Positions 35,401 through 43,500 of a stretch of 64,000 nucleotides of DNA are shown here, piece by piece; the stretch's first letter is position 1; the number at the start of each line of letters is the position of its first letter. A program made the position numbers and the translations under genes. Where the stretch lies: NCBI GenBank assembly GCA_946415755.1, contig CAMKTS010000014.1, positions 1-64,000 of the forward strand, in the 5' to 3' direction. Origin of the DNA: an uncultured Prevotella sp. GTDB lineage: Bacteria; Bacteroidota; Bacteroidia; Bacteroidales; Bacteroidaceae. Under the pieces are notes generated by a model that saw nothing but the letters and a program-made list of their open reading frames with translations, searched no databases and had not been told where the DNA came from.

Positions 35401-35732
35401 GGGGTGAAATAAAGCAATCCATCTGCGTGAAGCACACCATCATCATCAGTCAGGGTACTGATGGCCATTTTATCAGTGAAGATGAAGCACATTATATCAA
35501 TGGCGTTCTAAATAGTTCGATTGTTAAGGCGTACATTCACAACACGTTTAAGACAAATGGCTTTAGCCTGAAAAAATCGCATCTTTATCTTCCTAAGTAT
35601 GATGCTAAGAATCCTATACAAGTAAAGATTGCCAAATTGTCGAAAAAAGCAACCGCTCATGCTGTAAAAAGAGAGCAAATCATGAATAGTCTGACGGAAG
35701 AATACCTTAAACTATGTAAGTGTAAGAAATAG
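32451..35732 (+). CDS. Single-chain nuclease-DNA methyltransferase (type IIG/IIL restriction-modification-like)
   Basis: A 1093-residue protein. Residues ~40-125 look like a PD-(D/E)xK nuclease: D88 and E97-x-K99 in GRLDAVINNLIIEYKHH, with Q116 further on. Residues ~385-630 form an N6-adenine methyltransferase: GEYFTP at 389, SAM motif I DPCCGSG at 418-424 and catalytic NPPW at 621-624. An unusually long insert (~505-610) separates motifs III and IV. The C-terminal ~460 residues have no clear motif and should recognise the DNA target. No separate specificity or nuclease gene is present. ATG 32451 follows the promoter; an earlier TTG overlaps it. Base composition is more A/T-rich than neighbouring housekeeping genes. 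Confidence 0.85.
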   Translation: MTILDINKWFESSEYLEKVDALFSNIARKSELAQNESETSSVFERELYFFLRSELGIEFDISKEQHIDHLTHTFKGLAGRKSGHGRLDAVINNLIIEYKHHSKLNNETDTLQAIHQVEDYLNAKKLIEGTEYDAILTDGLHISYFSFVENAVSHTPLRKFSAADVDKIIQAILHHHTKKFTPKNIVCDFSLSGQTDSLTRHIALTLFKGLTEQITGKSKMLYAEWKSLIHLSIDDNGKSADIEKRRRDLSEIFRLHIDDAEAEYKALYALHTTYAVIVKLIACHVLGESAGEGSLSNLPCDKMQQFFERMEEGLSYRNMRVRNLLEGDFFSWYADKEQWSEEFWNEAQELLSVIEEYSAFSLGVKYAPVDIFKDLYMGIIPQSVRHSMGEYFTPEWLADSVICGTLDRIKADDWRAIDPCCGSGIFLIALIRKVVGDTAIGELTNAERQTLVSEITNRVKGVDINPLSVLSARVSYYLALSQIGKVKDVEIPVFLGDSALVPSLEIIDSIDCYTYTIHNLRNEVIRVVLPKRLVESDGFTYLMDDIQSMVNADSEDSIMTILTGKLTDKERQSMMLLSYLQTMVHSLVHLHQNNWDGIWVRIITNFMMVAQMRRADMIVGNPPWVKWEHLPAAYTRRIKEFCDVRHIFCNDGGMYGGAQLNICALISNVVAANWLTEEGVLAFLMPDSIMSQNSYEEFRNFYVDYEKRERMYLNRIDRWMAPLRPFKVGNKSVAQDFNTYYYSRQVTDYAQGVPVNTISKHRGISDEAINQCRTWNEAQNHLTIEEGLAKQLSATSTAFTYISSQFDFSSIIGPTAYHYRTGVESTPFEIFKMLGVGPSEHGNTHYRFRNKQLKTSRYKVEDIPDDGWDFDTRYVYPIVEGPSVKPFEYDTGNNYHIIPYEEDNTLKPVPMAALYELSPSLAVYFANHKSLLDQQSEKSKTMHRGNEFYALSKIGPYTFAPHMVAARDNSTFCASVIQPTLTPWGEIKQSICVKHTIIISQGTDGHFISEDEAHYINGVLNSSIVKAYIHNTFKTNGFSLKKSHLYLPKYDAKNPIQVKIAKLSKKATAHAVKREQIMNSLTEEYLKLCKCKK

Positions 35733-35749
35733 TGGTTATCACTATGTTT
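35729..35749 (+). terminator. Weak hairpin at the end of the nuclease-methyltransferase gene
   Basis: ATAGTG-GTTAT-CACTAT followed by GTTTT. The stem is six A/T-rich pairs with a short T run. Confidence 0.3.
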
Positions 35750-35807
35750 TGCCAGGTTTTGGGGCTATGTTTTCGTGGGCTACCAAGGCATTAAAAACAG
35801 TTACCCT

Positions 35808-35889
35808 GCACTGCCTACACTGACCGCTGAGTATCAGGCACTTACATACCAGGCACCCTACACTGGAGGCTACACCTGAGGCTACACTG
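35808..35889 (+). repeat. Left 82-bp arm of inverted repeat
   Basis: Begins GCACTGCCTACACTGACCGC and ends GAGGCTACACTG. It is the reverse complement of 36144-36225 with only two mismatches (both C/T, in CAGGCA versus CAGGTA). Confidence 0.9.
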
Positions 35890-35950
35890 AACGGCGGGGT
35901 GGTAAATGATGGAATCATGGGGACAGGTTGCTTGATTGAATTTTGGAATT

Positions 35951-36006
35951 CACATCAAGAACCTGTCCCCTGTGATTCCACATCAAGAACCTGTCCCCTG
36001 TGATTC
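35951..36006 (+). repeat. Two exact 28-bp direct repeats
   Basis: CACATCAAGAACCTGTCCCC plus TGTGATTC occurs at 35951-35978 and again at 35979-36006. An inverted, slightly altered partner (GGGGACAGGTTGCTTGAT) lies about 15-30 bases upstream. Confidence 0.85.
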
Positions 36007-36018
36007 GTTGGGATTTTT

Positions 36019-36123
36019 GTGAGGAGGCCACTCACCGAAATGAGGAGGCCACTCACGACCGTGAGGAGCCTCTTCACGGAAATAAGTAGGCCACTCACTG
36101 GAATAAGTAGGCCACTCACCAAG
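36019..36123 (+). repeat. Five 21-bp tandem repeats coding for RPLT heptapeptides
   Basis: Units of the type GAGGAGGCCACTCACCGAAAT and AGTAGGCCACTCACTGGAATA, five in a row. Being a multiple of three, they keep one frame open from 36019 and would encode (M/I)(R/S)RPLT-x five times, with one unit diverged to VRSLFTE. There are no spacers, so this is not a CRISPR array. Confidence 0.85.
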
Positions 36124-36143
36124 GTACTTGTTGAAGATTTTTC

Positions 36144-36225
36144 CAGTGTAGCCTCAGGTGTAGCCTCCAGTGTAGGGTACCTGGTATGTAAGTACCTGAT
36201 ACTCAGCGGTCAGTGTAGGCAGTGC
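36144..36225 (-). repeat. Right 82-bp arm of inverted repeat
   Basis: Reverse complement of 35808-35889 with two mismatches. Confidence 0.9.
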
Positions 36226-36538
36226 TACCTGCTTCTTTTTTGAACAGGAATTACCATGAATTGAACATGAATTTCTCATTAATTCTATTCTGCCACAAAG
36301 TGCAGAGCGATGCTTACATCGGCATGCCTTGCAAGGAGGAAATGACACAGTGGGACAGACCCCGTGTGCTAATGAGACTCATTAGCGGCAGGGGCATCTT
36401 GATTTCCAGGCTAGATGTTATATAACATTTGGCCAAATCTTCCGTTGCCCCTTTCACTACCCTTTTTGCAGGATGCAAGATTGCAAGGACTTTTGCAGAT
36501 TATTGCCCGTTTTATTTGGTCAATTGAAAAATAAACAG

Positions 36539-36546
36539 TATCTTTG
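36539..36546 (+). promoter_or_regulatory. -7 element of the first BspA-like gene
   Basis: TATCTTTG followed by CAGC, 67 bases before the ATG at 36614. Confidence 0.65.
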
Positions 36547-36613
36547 CAGCATCACCTGTGAGTCCTCAGGGGTTAAACAGGCAGTCTTGACATATATAGA
36601 ACCTACAGAGCTT

Positions 36614-39600
36614 ATGAAGAAAATTATAGTTACGTTACTGGCATTTATGCCGATTTTGGCAAGTGCCATTGAAGTTGATCAAGTCTATTACAATCTTGAT
36701 TATAGTAATAACACCGCAGAGGTAGCTGGTTGTGACGATGAGCTTGGTAGTGCAACAATCCCTGCAACGATCACCGACGAAGAAGGCTATACATATACGG
36801 TGACAAGCATCGCAGACAATGCATTTTCTGAACATTATTTTATTCGTAGCGTTGAACTGCCCAATACCATTATAAGTATTGGCAATTCTGCATTCTACAA
36901 GATTAGAAATTTCACGTATATCAACATTCCAAATTCAGTGAAAAGTATTGGAGAAAATGCCTTCAAGGACTGTGGAAAACTTTCAACGGTGAGCGTTGGA
37001 AGAAACAGCACCTTGAACAGCATTGGAAGTGGTGCTTTTTCTGGGTGTAGCTCACTTCGTTCTTTCAACATCCCCAACTCGGTGGAAAGCATTGGGGCAA
37101 GCGCTTTCCGTAACTGTTCGATGATAAGTTCAATCAACATCCCCACTTCCTTGACAAACATTGAAATGTCTGCGTTTTATGGTACTGGCATCAAGTCGGT
37201 AACCATCCCCAACTCTGTGACGAGTATTGGTAACATTGCTTTCGGAAATTGCAGATCACTCACGACAATAACCATACCAAACTCTGTGACTACAATCGAA
37301 GGCGAGGCTTTTACCGGATGCACCAGCCTTGCTTCAGTATCTATTCCCAACAGCGTGACATCCATAGAGTATAACACTTTCTATGGCTGCTCTGCCCTTT
37401 CTTCGATAACGATTCCTAACAGCGTGACATCCATCGAAAAATCTGCTTTCGAAAATTGCACCAGCCTTGCTTCGTTAACTATCGGCAGCAGCGTGGCTTC
37501 TATAGGAGAAAAGGCATTCCATAAATGCTCCACCCTTACTTCGTTAACGATTCCCAACAGCGTGACAACGCTTGGAGAGTCTGCTTTCGATGGTTGCTCC
37601 GGTCTTACTTCGGTAACTATCGGCAACGGTGTTACTACCATTAGGAAGTATGTGTTTTCTGGTTGCACAGGTGAACTTACCGTAAATTGCAACATCCCTT
37701 CTGTATATTCATCATATAGTGATGGGAAATTCTATGGTTCTAAGTTCAGTTCCGTGATAATTGGGGATGATGTCGAGACTATTGGAGACTATGCTTTCTA
37801 CTGGTGCTCCAGCATTACTTCGGTAACAATAGGCAATAGCGTGAAAACGATTGGAAAGGATGCTTTCCGTTTTTGCTCCGGTATTACTTCGTTATCAATT
37901 GGTAACAGCGTGACATCAATCGGAAATAATGCTTTCTACGGTTGCTCCGCCCTTACTTCGTTAACGATTCCCAACAGCGTAACATCTTTTGGAAGTAGTG
38001 CTTTCTATGATTGTACAGGTGAACTTACCGTAAATTGCAATATTCCTTCTACAACAGGTAACGGTGTATTCAATGGTTCCAAGTTCAGTTCCGTGAAGAT
38101 TGGGGATGATGTCGAGACAGTCGGAGATTATGCTTTCTACCAATGCTCCACCCTTACTTCGGTAACAATAGGCAACGGCGTAAAAACGATTGGAGAGAAT
38201 GCTTTCCGTCAAATCAGCAACATTACTTCGTTAACAATCGGTAACAGTGTGACATCTATTGGGAAGAATGCCTTCTGTGGTTGCCACGGCCTGACATCGG
38301 TGACTATCCCTAACAGTGTGGTAACTATCGAAGGAAGTGCTTTCTATGGTTGTGACGGCCTGACATCGGTATCAATAGGTAACGGTGTGACATCGATAGG
38401 AGAGTATGCTTTCTATGACTGCGGCGCTCTTACTTCGTTATCAATCGGTAAAAGTGTGACATCGATGGGAAACTGGGCTTTCGGAGACTGTACTGCGTTG
38501 ACCGATATTTACAATTATGCTACTACCCCTCAGGATATTTCATCATTAGTTTTCACCAATTATTCCGCAACACTGCATGTACTGCCAGGTTATGGCGCTG
38601 CCTATGGATCCGCAGATGTCTGGAAGGATTTCCAAAAGATTGTGGAGGATACCACAAATGGTGGACAAGATGACGACAAACCGAAACTATCACTCTCGGC
38701 CAGTCCATCCGGTGGCGATGTGACTGCAGGAACAAAAGTGTACCTTACGGCTAAAGCCAATAGTTCTGAGGTATCTGGCGCCAGCATCTACTACACATTG
38801 AATGGCACAACGCCTTCTATGAATAGCACTGTCTACACTTCTTCCGGCATCACCATCAATGCTTCATGTACATTAAAAGCTATCGCATGCAAAGATGGTT
38901 ATGAGGATAGTGACGTAATGGAAGAATCATACAACATAGTGACGATTACTGGAATTGCCATCAACGAGACGAATTTCCCGGATGCGAACTTCCGCAAATA
39001 TCTACTTGAACAGGACTATGGCTCTGACGGTGTGCTGACAGAAGCAGAGATTGCAGAAATAACATATATGGATATGTATGGGACTGACATTGAAAACCTT
39101 AAAGGCATAGGATATTTCAAGGGATTGGAGTATCTGGCCTGTACAGACAGCAAACTTACTTCGCTCGATGTGTCGGAATGTAGTAATCTGCGAATGCTTT
39201 ACTGCAACGACAACCAGCTTACATCGCTTGATGTGTCGGGATGTTCAATGTTGAATGCTCTATACTGCAACGACAATCAGCTGACATCACTTGATGTGTC
39301 AGGATGTTCAGAACTTCACTTATTGTATGTCTATCAAAACAAGATTAAAGCTGCAGCGATGGATGCATTTGTTAAGAGTCTGCCAACGGTAAGCAACGGT
39401 CAAATGGCTGTTATCGTCGGCGATAACGAAGGCAATGTGATGACCGTCGCTCAGGTTGCAGCTGCAAAGGCAAAGGGCTGGATGCCGTATTATTCTGATG
39501 GGGAATTGGATGATTGGGGCGGTTATTCTTGGCAGGAATACGTCGGCAGTGACGACCAGCCTGGCGATGCAAACGGCGACGGCGTAGTAGACGTAGCTGA

Positions 39601-39811
39601 TGTAGTGGCCATCGTGAACTATATTCTGAACAAGCCGGGAGAGAACTTCAACGAGCAGGCGGCCGACGTGAACAACGACAGCGTGATAGACGTAGCCGAT
39701 GTGGTGGCTGTGGTGAACATCATCCTAAAAGGTGGCAATGCCAACAGCCCTGAGGCTAATGCCCATGCCCGTGCCTACCTGAAGGCGCACGGCTTCATCG
39801 TGGGTGAATGA
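36614..39811 (+). CDS. BspA-like leucine-rich-repeat surface protein with dockerin
   Basis: A 1065-residue secreted protein. Signal peptide MKKIIVTLLAFMPILASA; then about 600 residues of BspA/TpLRR repeats of the form SVTIPNSVTSIGxxAFxGCSxLT. At ~689-772 is a chitobiase-C-like beta domain (YYTLNGTTPSMNSTVY). At ~775-905 is a second LRR type (LTSLDVSGCSxLxxLYCNDNQ). At 984-1039 is a type I dockerin (DANGDGVVDVADVVAIVNYIL plus a second loop), ending in a 26-residue tail. BspA proteins bind host or matrix proteins and other bacteria. ATG 36614 is chosen because it begins the signal peptide; the frame is open upstream to 36473. Confidence 0.9.
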   Translation: MKKIIVTLLAFMPILASAIEVDQVYYNLDYSNNTAEVAGCDDELGSATIPATITDEEGYTYTVTSIADNAFSEHYFIRSVELPNTIISIGNSAFYKIRNFTYINIPNSVKSIGENAFKDCGKLSTVSVGRNSTLNSIGSGAFSGCSSLRSFNIPNSVESIGASAFRNCSMISSINIPTSLTNIEMSAFYGTGIKSVTIPNSVTSIGNIAFGNCRSLTTITIPNSVTTIEGEAFTGCTSLASVSIPNSVTSIEYNTFYGCSALSSITIPNSVTSIEKSAFENCTSLASLTIGSSVASIGEKAFHKCSTLTSLTIPNSVTTLGESAFDGCSGLTSVTIGNGVTTIRKYVFSGCTGELTVNCNIPSVYSSYSDGKFYGSKFSSVIIGDDVETIGDYAFYWCSSITSVTIGNSVKTIGKDAFRFCSGITSLSIGNSVTSIGNNAFYGCSALTSLTIPNSVTSFGSSAFYDCTGELTVNCNIPSTTGNGVFNGSKFSSVKIGDDVETVGDYAFYQCSTLTSVTIGNGVKTIGENAFRQISNITSLTIGNSVTSIGKNAFCGCHGLTSVTIPNSVVTIEGSAFYGCDGLTSVSIGNGVTSIGEYAFYDCGALTSLSIGKSVTSMGNWAFGDCTALTDIYNYATTPQDISSLVFTNYSATLHVLPGYGAAYGSADVWKDFQKIVEDTTNGGQDDDKPKLSLSASPSGGDVTAGTKVYLTAKANSSEVSGASIYYTLNGTTPSMNSTVYTSSGITINASCTLKAIACKDGYEDSDVMEESYNIVTITGIAINETNFPDANFRKYLLEQDYGSDGVLTEAEIAEITYMDMYGTDIENLKGIGYFKGLEYLACTDSKLTSLDVSECSNLRMLYCNDNQLTSLDVSGCSMLNALYCNDNQLTSLDVSGCSELHLLYVYQNKIKAAAMDAFVKSLPTVSNGQMAVIVGDNEGNVMTVAQVAAAKAKGWMPYYSDGELDDWGGYSWQEYVGSDDQPGDANGDGVVDVADVVAIVNYILNKPGENFNEQAADVNNDSVIDVADVVAVVNIILKGGNANSPEANAHARAYLKAHGFIVGE

Positions 39812-39874
39812 ACGGCTGGCGACACGGAGATGCTGGAACAGCAGAATTTGTTAATCATATAAAAATATTGAAGC

Positions 39875-40453
39875 ATGAAGAAATTATTAATGATGGCCGC
39901 AGTCGCCATGATGACTGTAGTGAATGTGAATGCCCAGGACGAGAAGAAGAATGAAATTGGCGTGTTTTACGGCACAGGGTCAGCATCAAACCTGTTCTCA
40001 GCCTTTTCGGGAGCATTTGCTGCATCTGCCGGAGACCAAAGTTCCTGGTGGGGACCCATCGGTATTGAATACTATCACCACATCACGCCCGTCGTGGGCA
40101 TAGGAGCAGTAGCAGTGTATGCCAGATGTAAGGCAGAAGACGAGAAGACCCATAAAAGAGATCTGAGCGAGAACTTTTTCACCGTCATGCCATCTGTGAA
40201 GTTCAACTGGCTGCGCAAGAAGCACTTCGGTATGTATTCCGGGATTTCTGCCGGAGTTATGTTCCTCTCGGTGTCTCCTAATGACAACGCTAAGGCTGCT
40301 GATCCAGATGCCAAGAGCGAGACGTTGGTATCGTTTATGTTCCAGGCTACAGCAGTAGGTGTTGAGTTCGGTAGCGAAGCCTTCCGCGGATTTGTCGAGG
40401 CTGGTCTTGGCGAGAAGGGTGTGCTTTGTGCTGGTCTTCGCTACAAGTTCTAA
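39875..40453 (+). CDS. Small outer-membrane beta-barrel protein
   Basis: A 192-residue protein with signal peptide MKKLLMMAAVAMMTVVNVNA, an N-terminal EIGVFYGTGSASN and alternating strands (PIGIEYYHHITPVVGIGAVAVYA, FMFQATAVGVEFG), ending in CAGLRYKF with the terminal phenylalanine typical of outer-membrane barrels. Function unknown; probably an eight-stranded porin-like or structural protein. It lies 63 bases after the first BspA-like gene without a clear promoter, so it may be on the same transcript. Confidence 0.75.
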   Translation: MKKLLMMAAVAMMTVVNVNAQDEKKNEIGVFYGTGSASNLFSAFSGAFAASAGDQSSWWGPIGIEYYHHITPVVGIGAVAVYARCKAEDEKTHKRDLSENFFTVMPSVKFNWLRKKHFGMYSGISAGVMFLSVSPNDNAKAADPDAKSETLVSFMFQATAVGVEFGSEAFRGFVEAGLGEKGVLCAGLRYKF

Positions 40454-40493
40454 AATAATGTCCTAATTCTTTGTTTGTTCAAAAATGTGGGCT

Positions 40494-40501
40494 TATCTTT
40501 G
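40494..40501 (+). promoter_or_regulatory. -7 element of the second BspA-like gene
   Basis: TATCTTTG followed by CAGATG, about 95 bases before the ATG at 40596. Confidence 0.65.
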
Positions 40502-40595
40502 CAGATGAAAGGAACCTATTTAAGGTAAATGCCGAATTTGCAAGCGACTTATTAAAACGGAGTTTTACATCTATAGAAAACTTAAAACGAAGAAT

Positions 40596-43500
40596 ATGAA
40601 AAAGAAACTGTTTTTTGCGCTGGCCGTACTGAGCAGTACGTTGGCATGGAGTGCAGAGAATGATATCATCACTTTTGCTGACAGCAAGGTAAAGAGCATC
40701 TGTGTCACCAACTGGGATACGGATGGCGACGGTGAACTAAGTGAAGGCGAAGCGGCCGCAGTGAAATCGCTGAATGGGAAATTTAAGAACAATATGGTCA
40801 TCACATCGTTTGATGAGTTACGTTACTTCACCTCCCTGAAGACCTTGGAAAACAATGCTTTTATTCAGTGTGAGAAGTTAGAGTCCATCGTCTTCCCTGA
40901 TGGAATAACAACTATAGGCAATTACGCTTTTAACAATTGTCACAATCTTGTATCAGTTATTCTTCCTAAAAGTCTTACATCCCTTGGCGAGTGCGCCTTT
41001 TCTCAATGTCGGAAACTGGTTTCTGTAACTTTGCACGAGGGAATTACCTCTCTTATCGGAGTTTTTGGTTCTTGTCCACTATTGGAATCTGTCAACATCC
41101 CTGAGAGTGTAACCAGCCTAAATGCCACATTCTACGACTGCAAAAGTCTTAAGTCTGTTTATATTCCAAAAAACGTTACGAAAATACAAAATAATGCACT
41201 ATCTGGCTGTAGTGGACTGGAAAGCATAAAGGTAGATGCAGCAAACACTACTTATGATTCGCGTAACGGATGCAATGCCATCATAAAAACAAGTACAAAC
41301 GAATTGCTTTACGGTTGCCAAAACACAGAATTTCCATCTGGAATCGTCAGCATTGCTGATAATGCTCTTAATGGCATGTGTAATTTGAATACTGCAATTA
41401 TTCCTGAAGGCGTAACGAGCATCGGCAAACTGGCATTCTATAAGGTTACAGGGCTAAGTGAAATCTCACTTCCTTCAACATTAGCAACCATCGGCGAAAA
41501 AGCTTTTGAAGGGTGTAGCAACATAACTAAAATAACATCGAGAATCGCAGAGCCGTTCACTACCAACGTATTTAATAGTTCCGTCAAAAACAACGCCATC
41601 CTCATCGTACCAAGCGGTACACGGGCAGTTTATCAGGGAACTGATGGCTGGAGCGATTTTAAATTCATTTACGAGGAAGGCGAAACGGTGTGGACAAGAA
41701 ACCACACAGACCCACAAGGTGTGGAATATACGCTGAATACAACTATTGAGGGGAAATATTACAGTGTAACGGGATATACCAGCGAGATTCTTTCTGATGT
41801 CGTTATTCCAGACAACATCAATGGATGCCCAGTAACAACTATCGCTTCTAAAGCGTTTAATTACTGCCTCAATCTAACTACCATAACTATACCTGCAAGC
41901 ATCAACAGCATGGGCACCACAGTCTTTACCAGAAGTGCTCTTACTAAGATTGTTTCTCTAATTAAGGAACCTTTCTATGTGGCCGATTTTGGTTCAGATA
42001 TTAATTTGAATGTAACACTCATTGTGCCCAAAGGAACAAAAACGGCTTATCAGAACACAGAAGGATGGAACAGTATTGTTGCCATATTCGAGGAAGGCGA
42101 ACCCATTGTAGAGAAAGAATTTACCGACGAGCAGGGAGTTATTTATTCTCGTCAGCAGGATAGCACCGACAAAAGCTATTACTATCACGTGATAGGACAT
42201 ACCGACGAATTGGCAGACGAAATTATACTCCCTGCCAGCATTTCCAATGCTCCAGTCAAGGTGATTTACATGTATGCATTTGGAGGGTGTACCTCTTTAA
42301 CCAAAGTGACACTTCCCAACAGTTTGACCACTATCACTTGTAATGCTTTCAACGGATGCTCTGCACTTACGGACATCACATCTCTTATTGCAGACCCGTC
42401 TCAAGTAAAGCTAAATGGTGCCTTCTCTCAAGAAATTTCCGAGAATGCAGTGTTGCAGGTGCCTGCCGGTACGAGAAGTGCTTACAAAAATGCCGGGTGG
42501 AATTTAATCCTTTACGAAGAAGGTGAAGACAGACCACAGATTATGTTCACCGACCAACAGGGCTTAAAGTACGAACTCGCACAAGCCAGTGACAAAACAT
42601 ATTATCGCATCGTCGGTTATACCGAGGACATTGCCAAGCGCGTCACAATACCCACGCAATTGTTTGGTTACGAGGTAGCATATATCAGCAACAGTGCCTT
42701 TGCTAACTGTACGGCCATGAAGTGGCTCTACATCCCCGAAAGCGTCAGTTGCACCAGCAAAAGCACTACGTTTTCCGATTGCAACTTTACACTATCCCTC
42801 AACCAGAAGAACATCAGCGATTGGAGCAGTTCCACGTATATAGAAGCCCTTGAGTTAGGTGACGATGTGGAGACGATTGAGAGAAACGCATTCTCTGACT
42901 GTACAAACTTAAAGAAAGTCAACATCCCTGCCAAGGTAACTATGAATGACTATGGCTCAAACTCGAGTTCAGTTAACTCACCCTTCAAGGGCTGTAGCGC
43001 GCTACAGGAAGTCACTTTAGAGTGTTCCCGATTTGGAACATGGTTCAGACAAATCGGGTCGTTGAAGACCGTGCATTTGGGCAAGAGTGTGAAAGAGGTC
43101 TCAACCTATGCTCTTTCGGGATGTACGGGAGTGAAAACAATCACTGTAGATGCCAATAATGAGGAATTAGATTCACGCGACGGCTGTAATGCTATCATCA
43201 ACACTGCTACAAACAAGCTCTTACAGGGCTGCAGCTCGACAACCATCCCCCAATCGGTGACCGCCATCGGTGACTATGCTTTCCAAGGCCAAACAGGACT
43301 TACAGAAGTTACCATTTCGTCTGCCACAACCAGTATTGGCAAGTATGCCTTTGAAGGATGTACAGGCTTGCAACTGGTAACATCGTATATTATTCAGCCA
43401 TTCAACATCAACTATGCATTCGACTCTTCCACACAAGCTACGGCAATATTGCGCGTGCCCTACATGAAATCGAATTATTACAAAAACGTTGGCGGCTGGA

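Larger units (their letters stand above)
35890..36143 (+). mobile_element. Interior of a possible non-autonomous (MITE-like) element
   Basis: 254 bases between the 82-bp arms, without a transposase. It contains a GGGGACAGGTT... segment facing two inverted copies of CATCAAGAACCTGTCCCC, then the 21-bp tandem array. Classification as a mobile element rests only on the long terminal inverted repeats; no target-site duplication was established. Confidence 0.45.
35733..36613. other. 880-base region without a recognisable gene, holding an inverted-repeat element
   Basis: From 35808 to 36225 lies an element with 82-base inverted ends. Its interior holds a 28-base direct repeat and five 21-base tandem units. 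From 36226 to 36538 I see only an A/T-rich stretch with repeated CATGAATT words, an isolated palindrome GCTAATGAG-A-CTCATTAGC at 36368-36386 and the BspA promoter at 36539. No tRNA or convincing protein start was found. The only long frame (36019 onward) is the one created by the tandem repeats. Confidence 0.7.

Noticed and set aside
32451..35732. BREX PglX methyltransferase
   Set aside because: An N-terminal PD-(D/E)xK-like region is present and no brxA/B/C, pglZ or brxL gene lies nearby; a stand-alone type IIG-like enzyme fits better.
36019..36123. Possible CRISPR array
   Set aside because: The 21-base units abut each other without unique spacers and no cas genes are present.
36368..36386. 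Palindrome GCTAATGAG-A-CTCATTAGC as an operator or terminator
   Set aside because: It is 170 bases from the nearest promoter and has no T run; kept only as a note in the intergenic entry.
36473..36613. 47-residue N-terminal extension of the first BspA-like protein
   Set aside because: It overlaps the -7 promoter element and would bury the signal peptide that begins at 36614.
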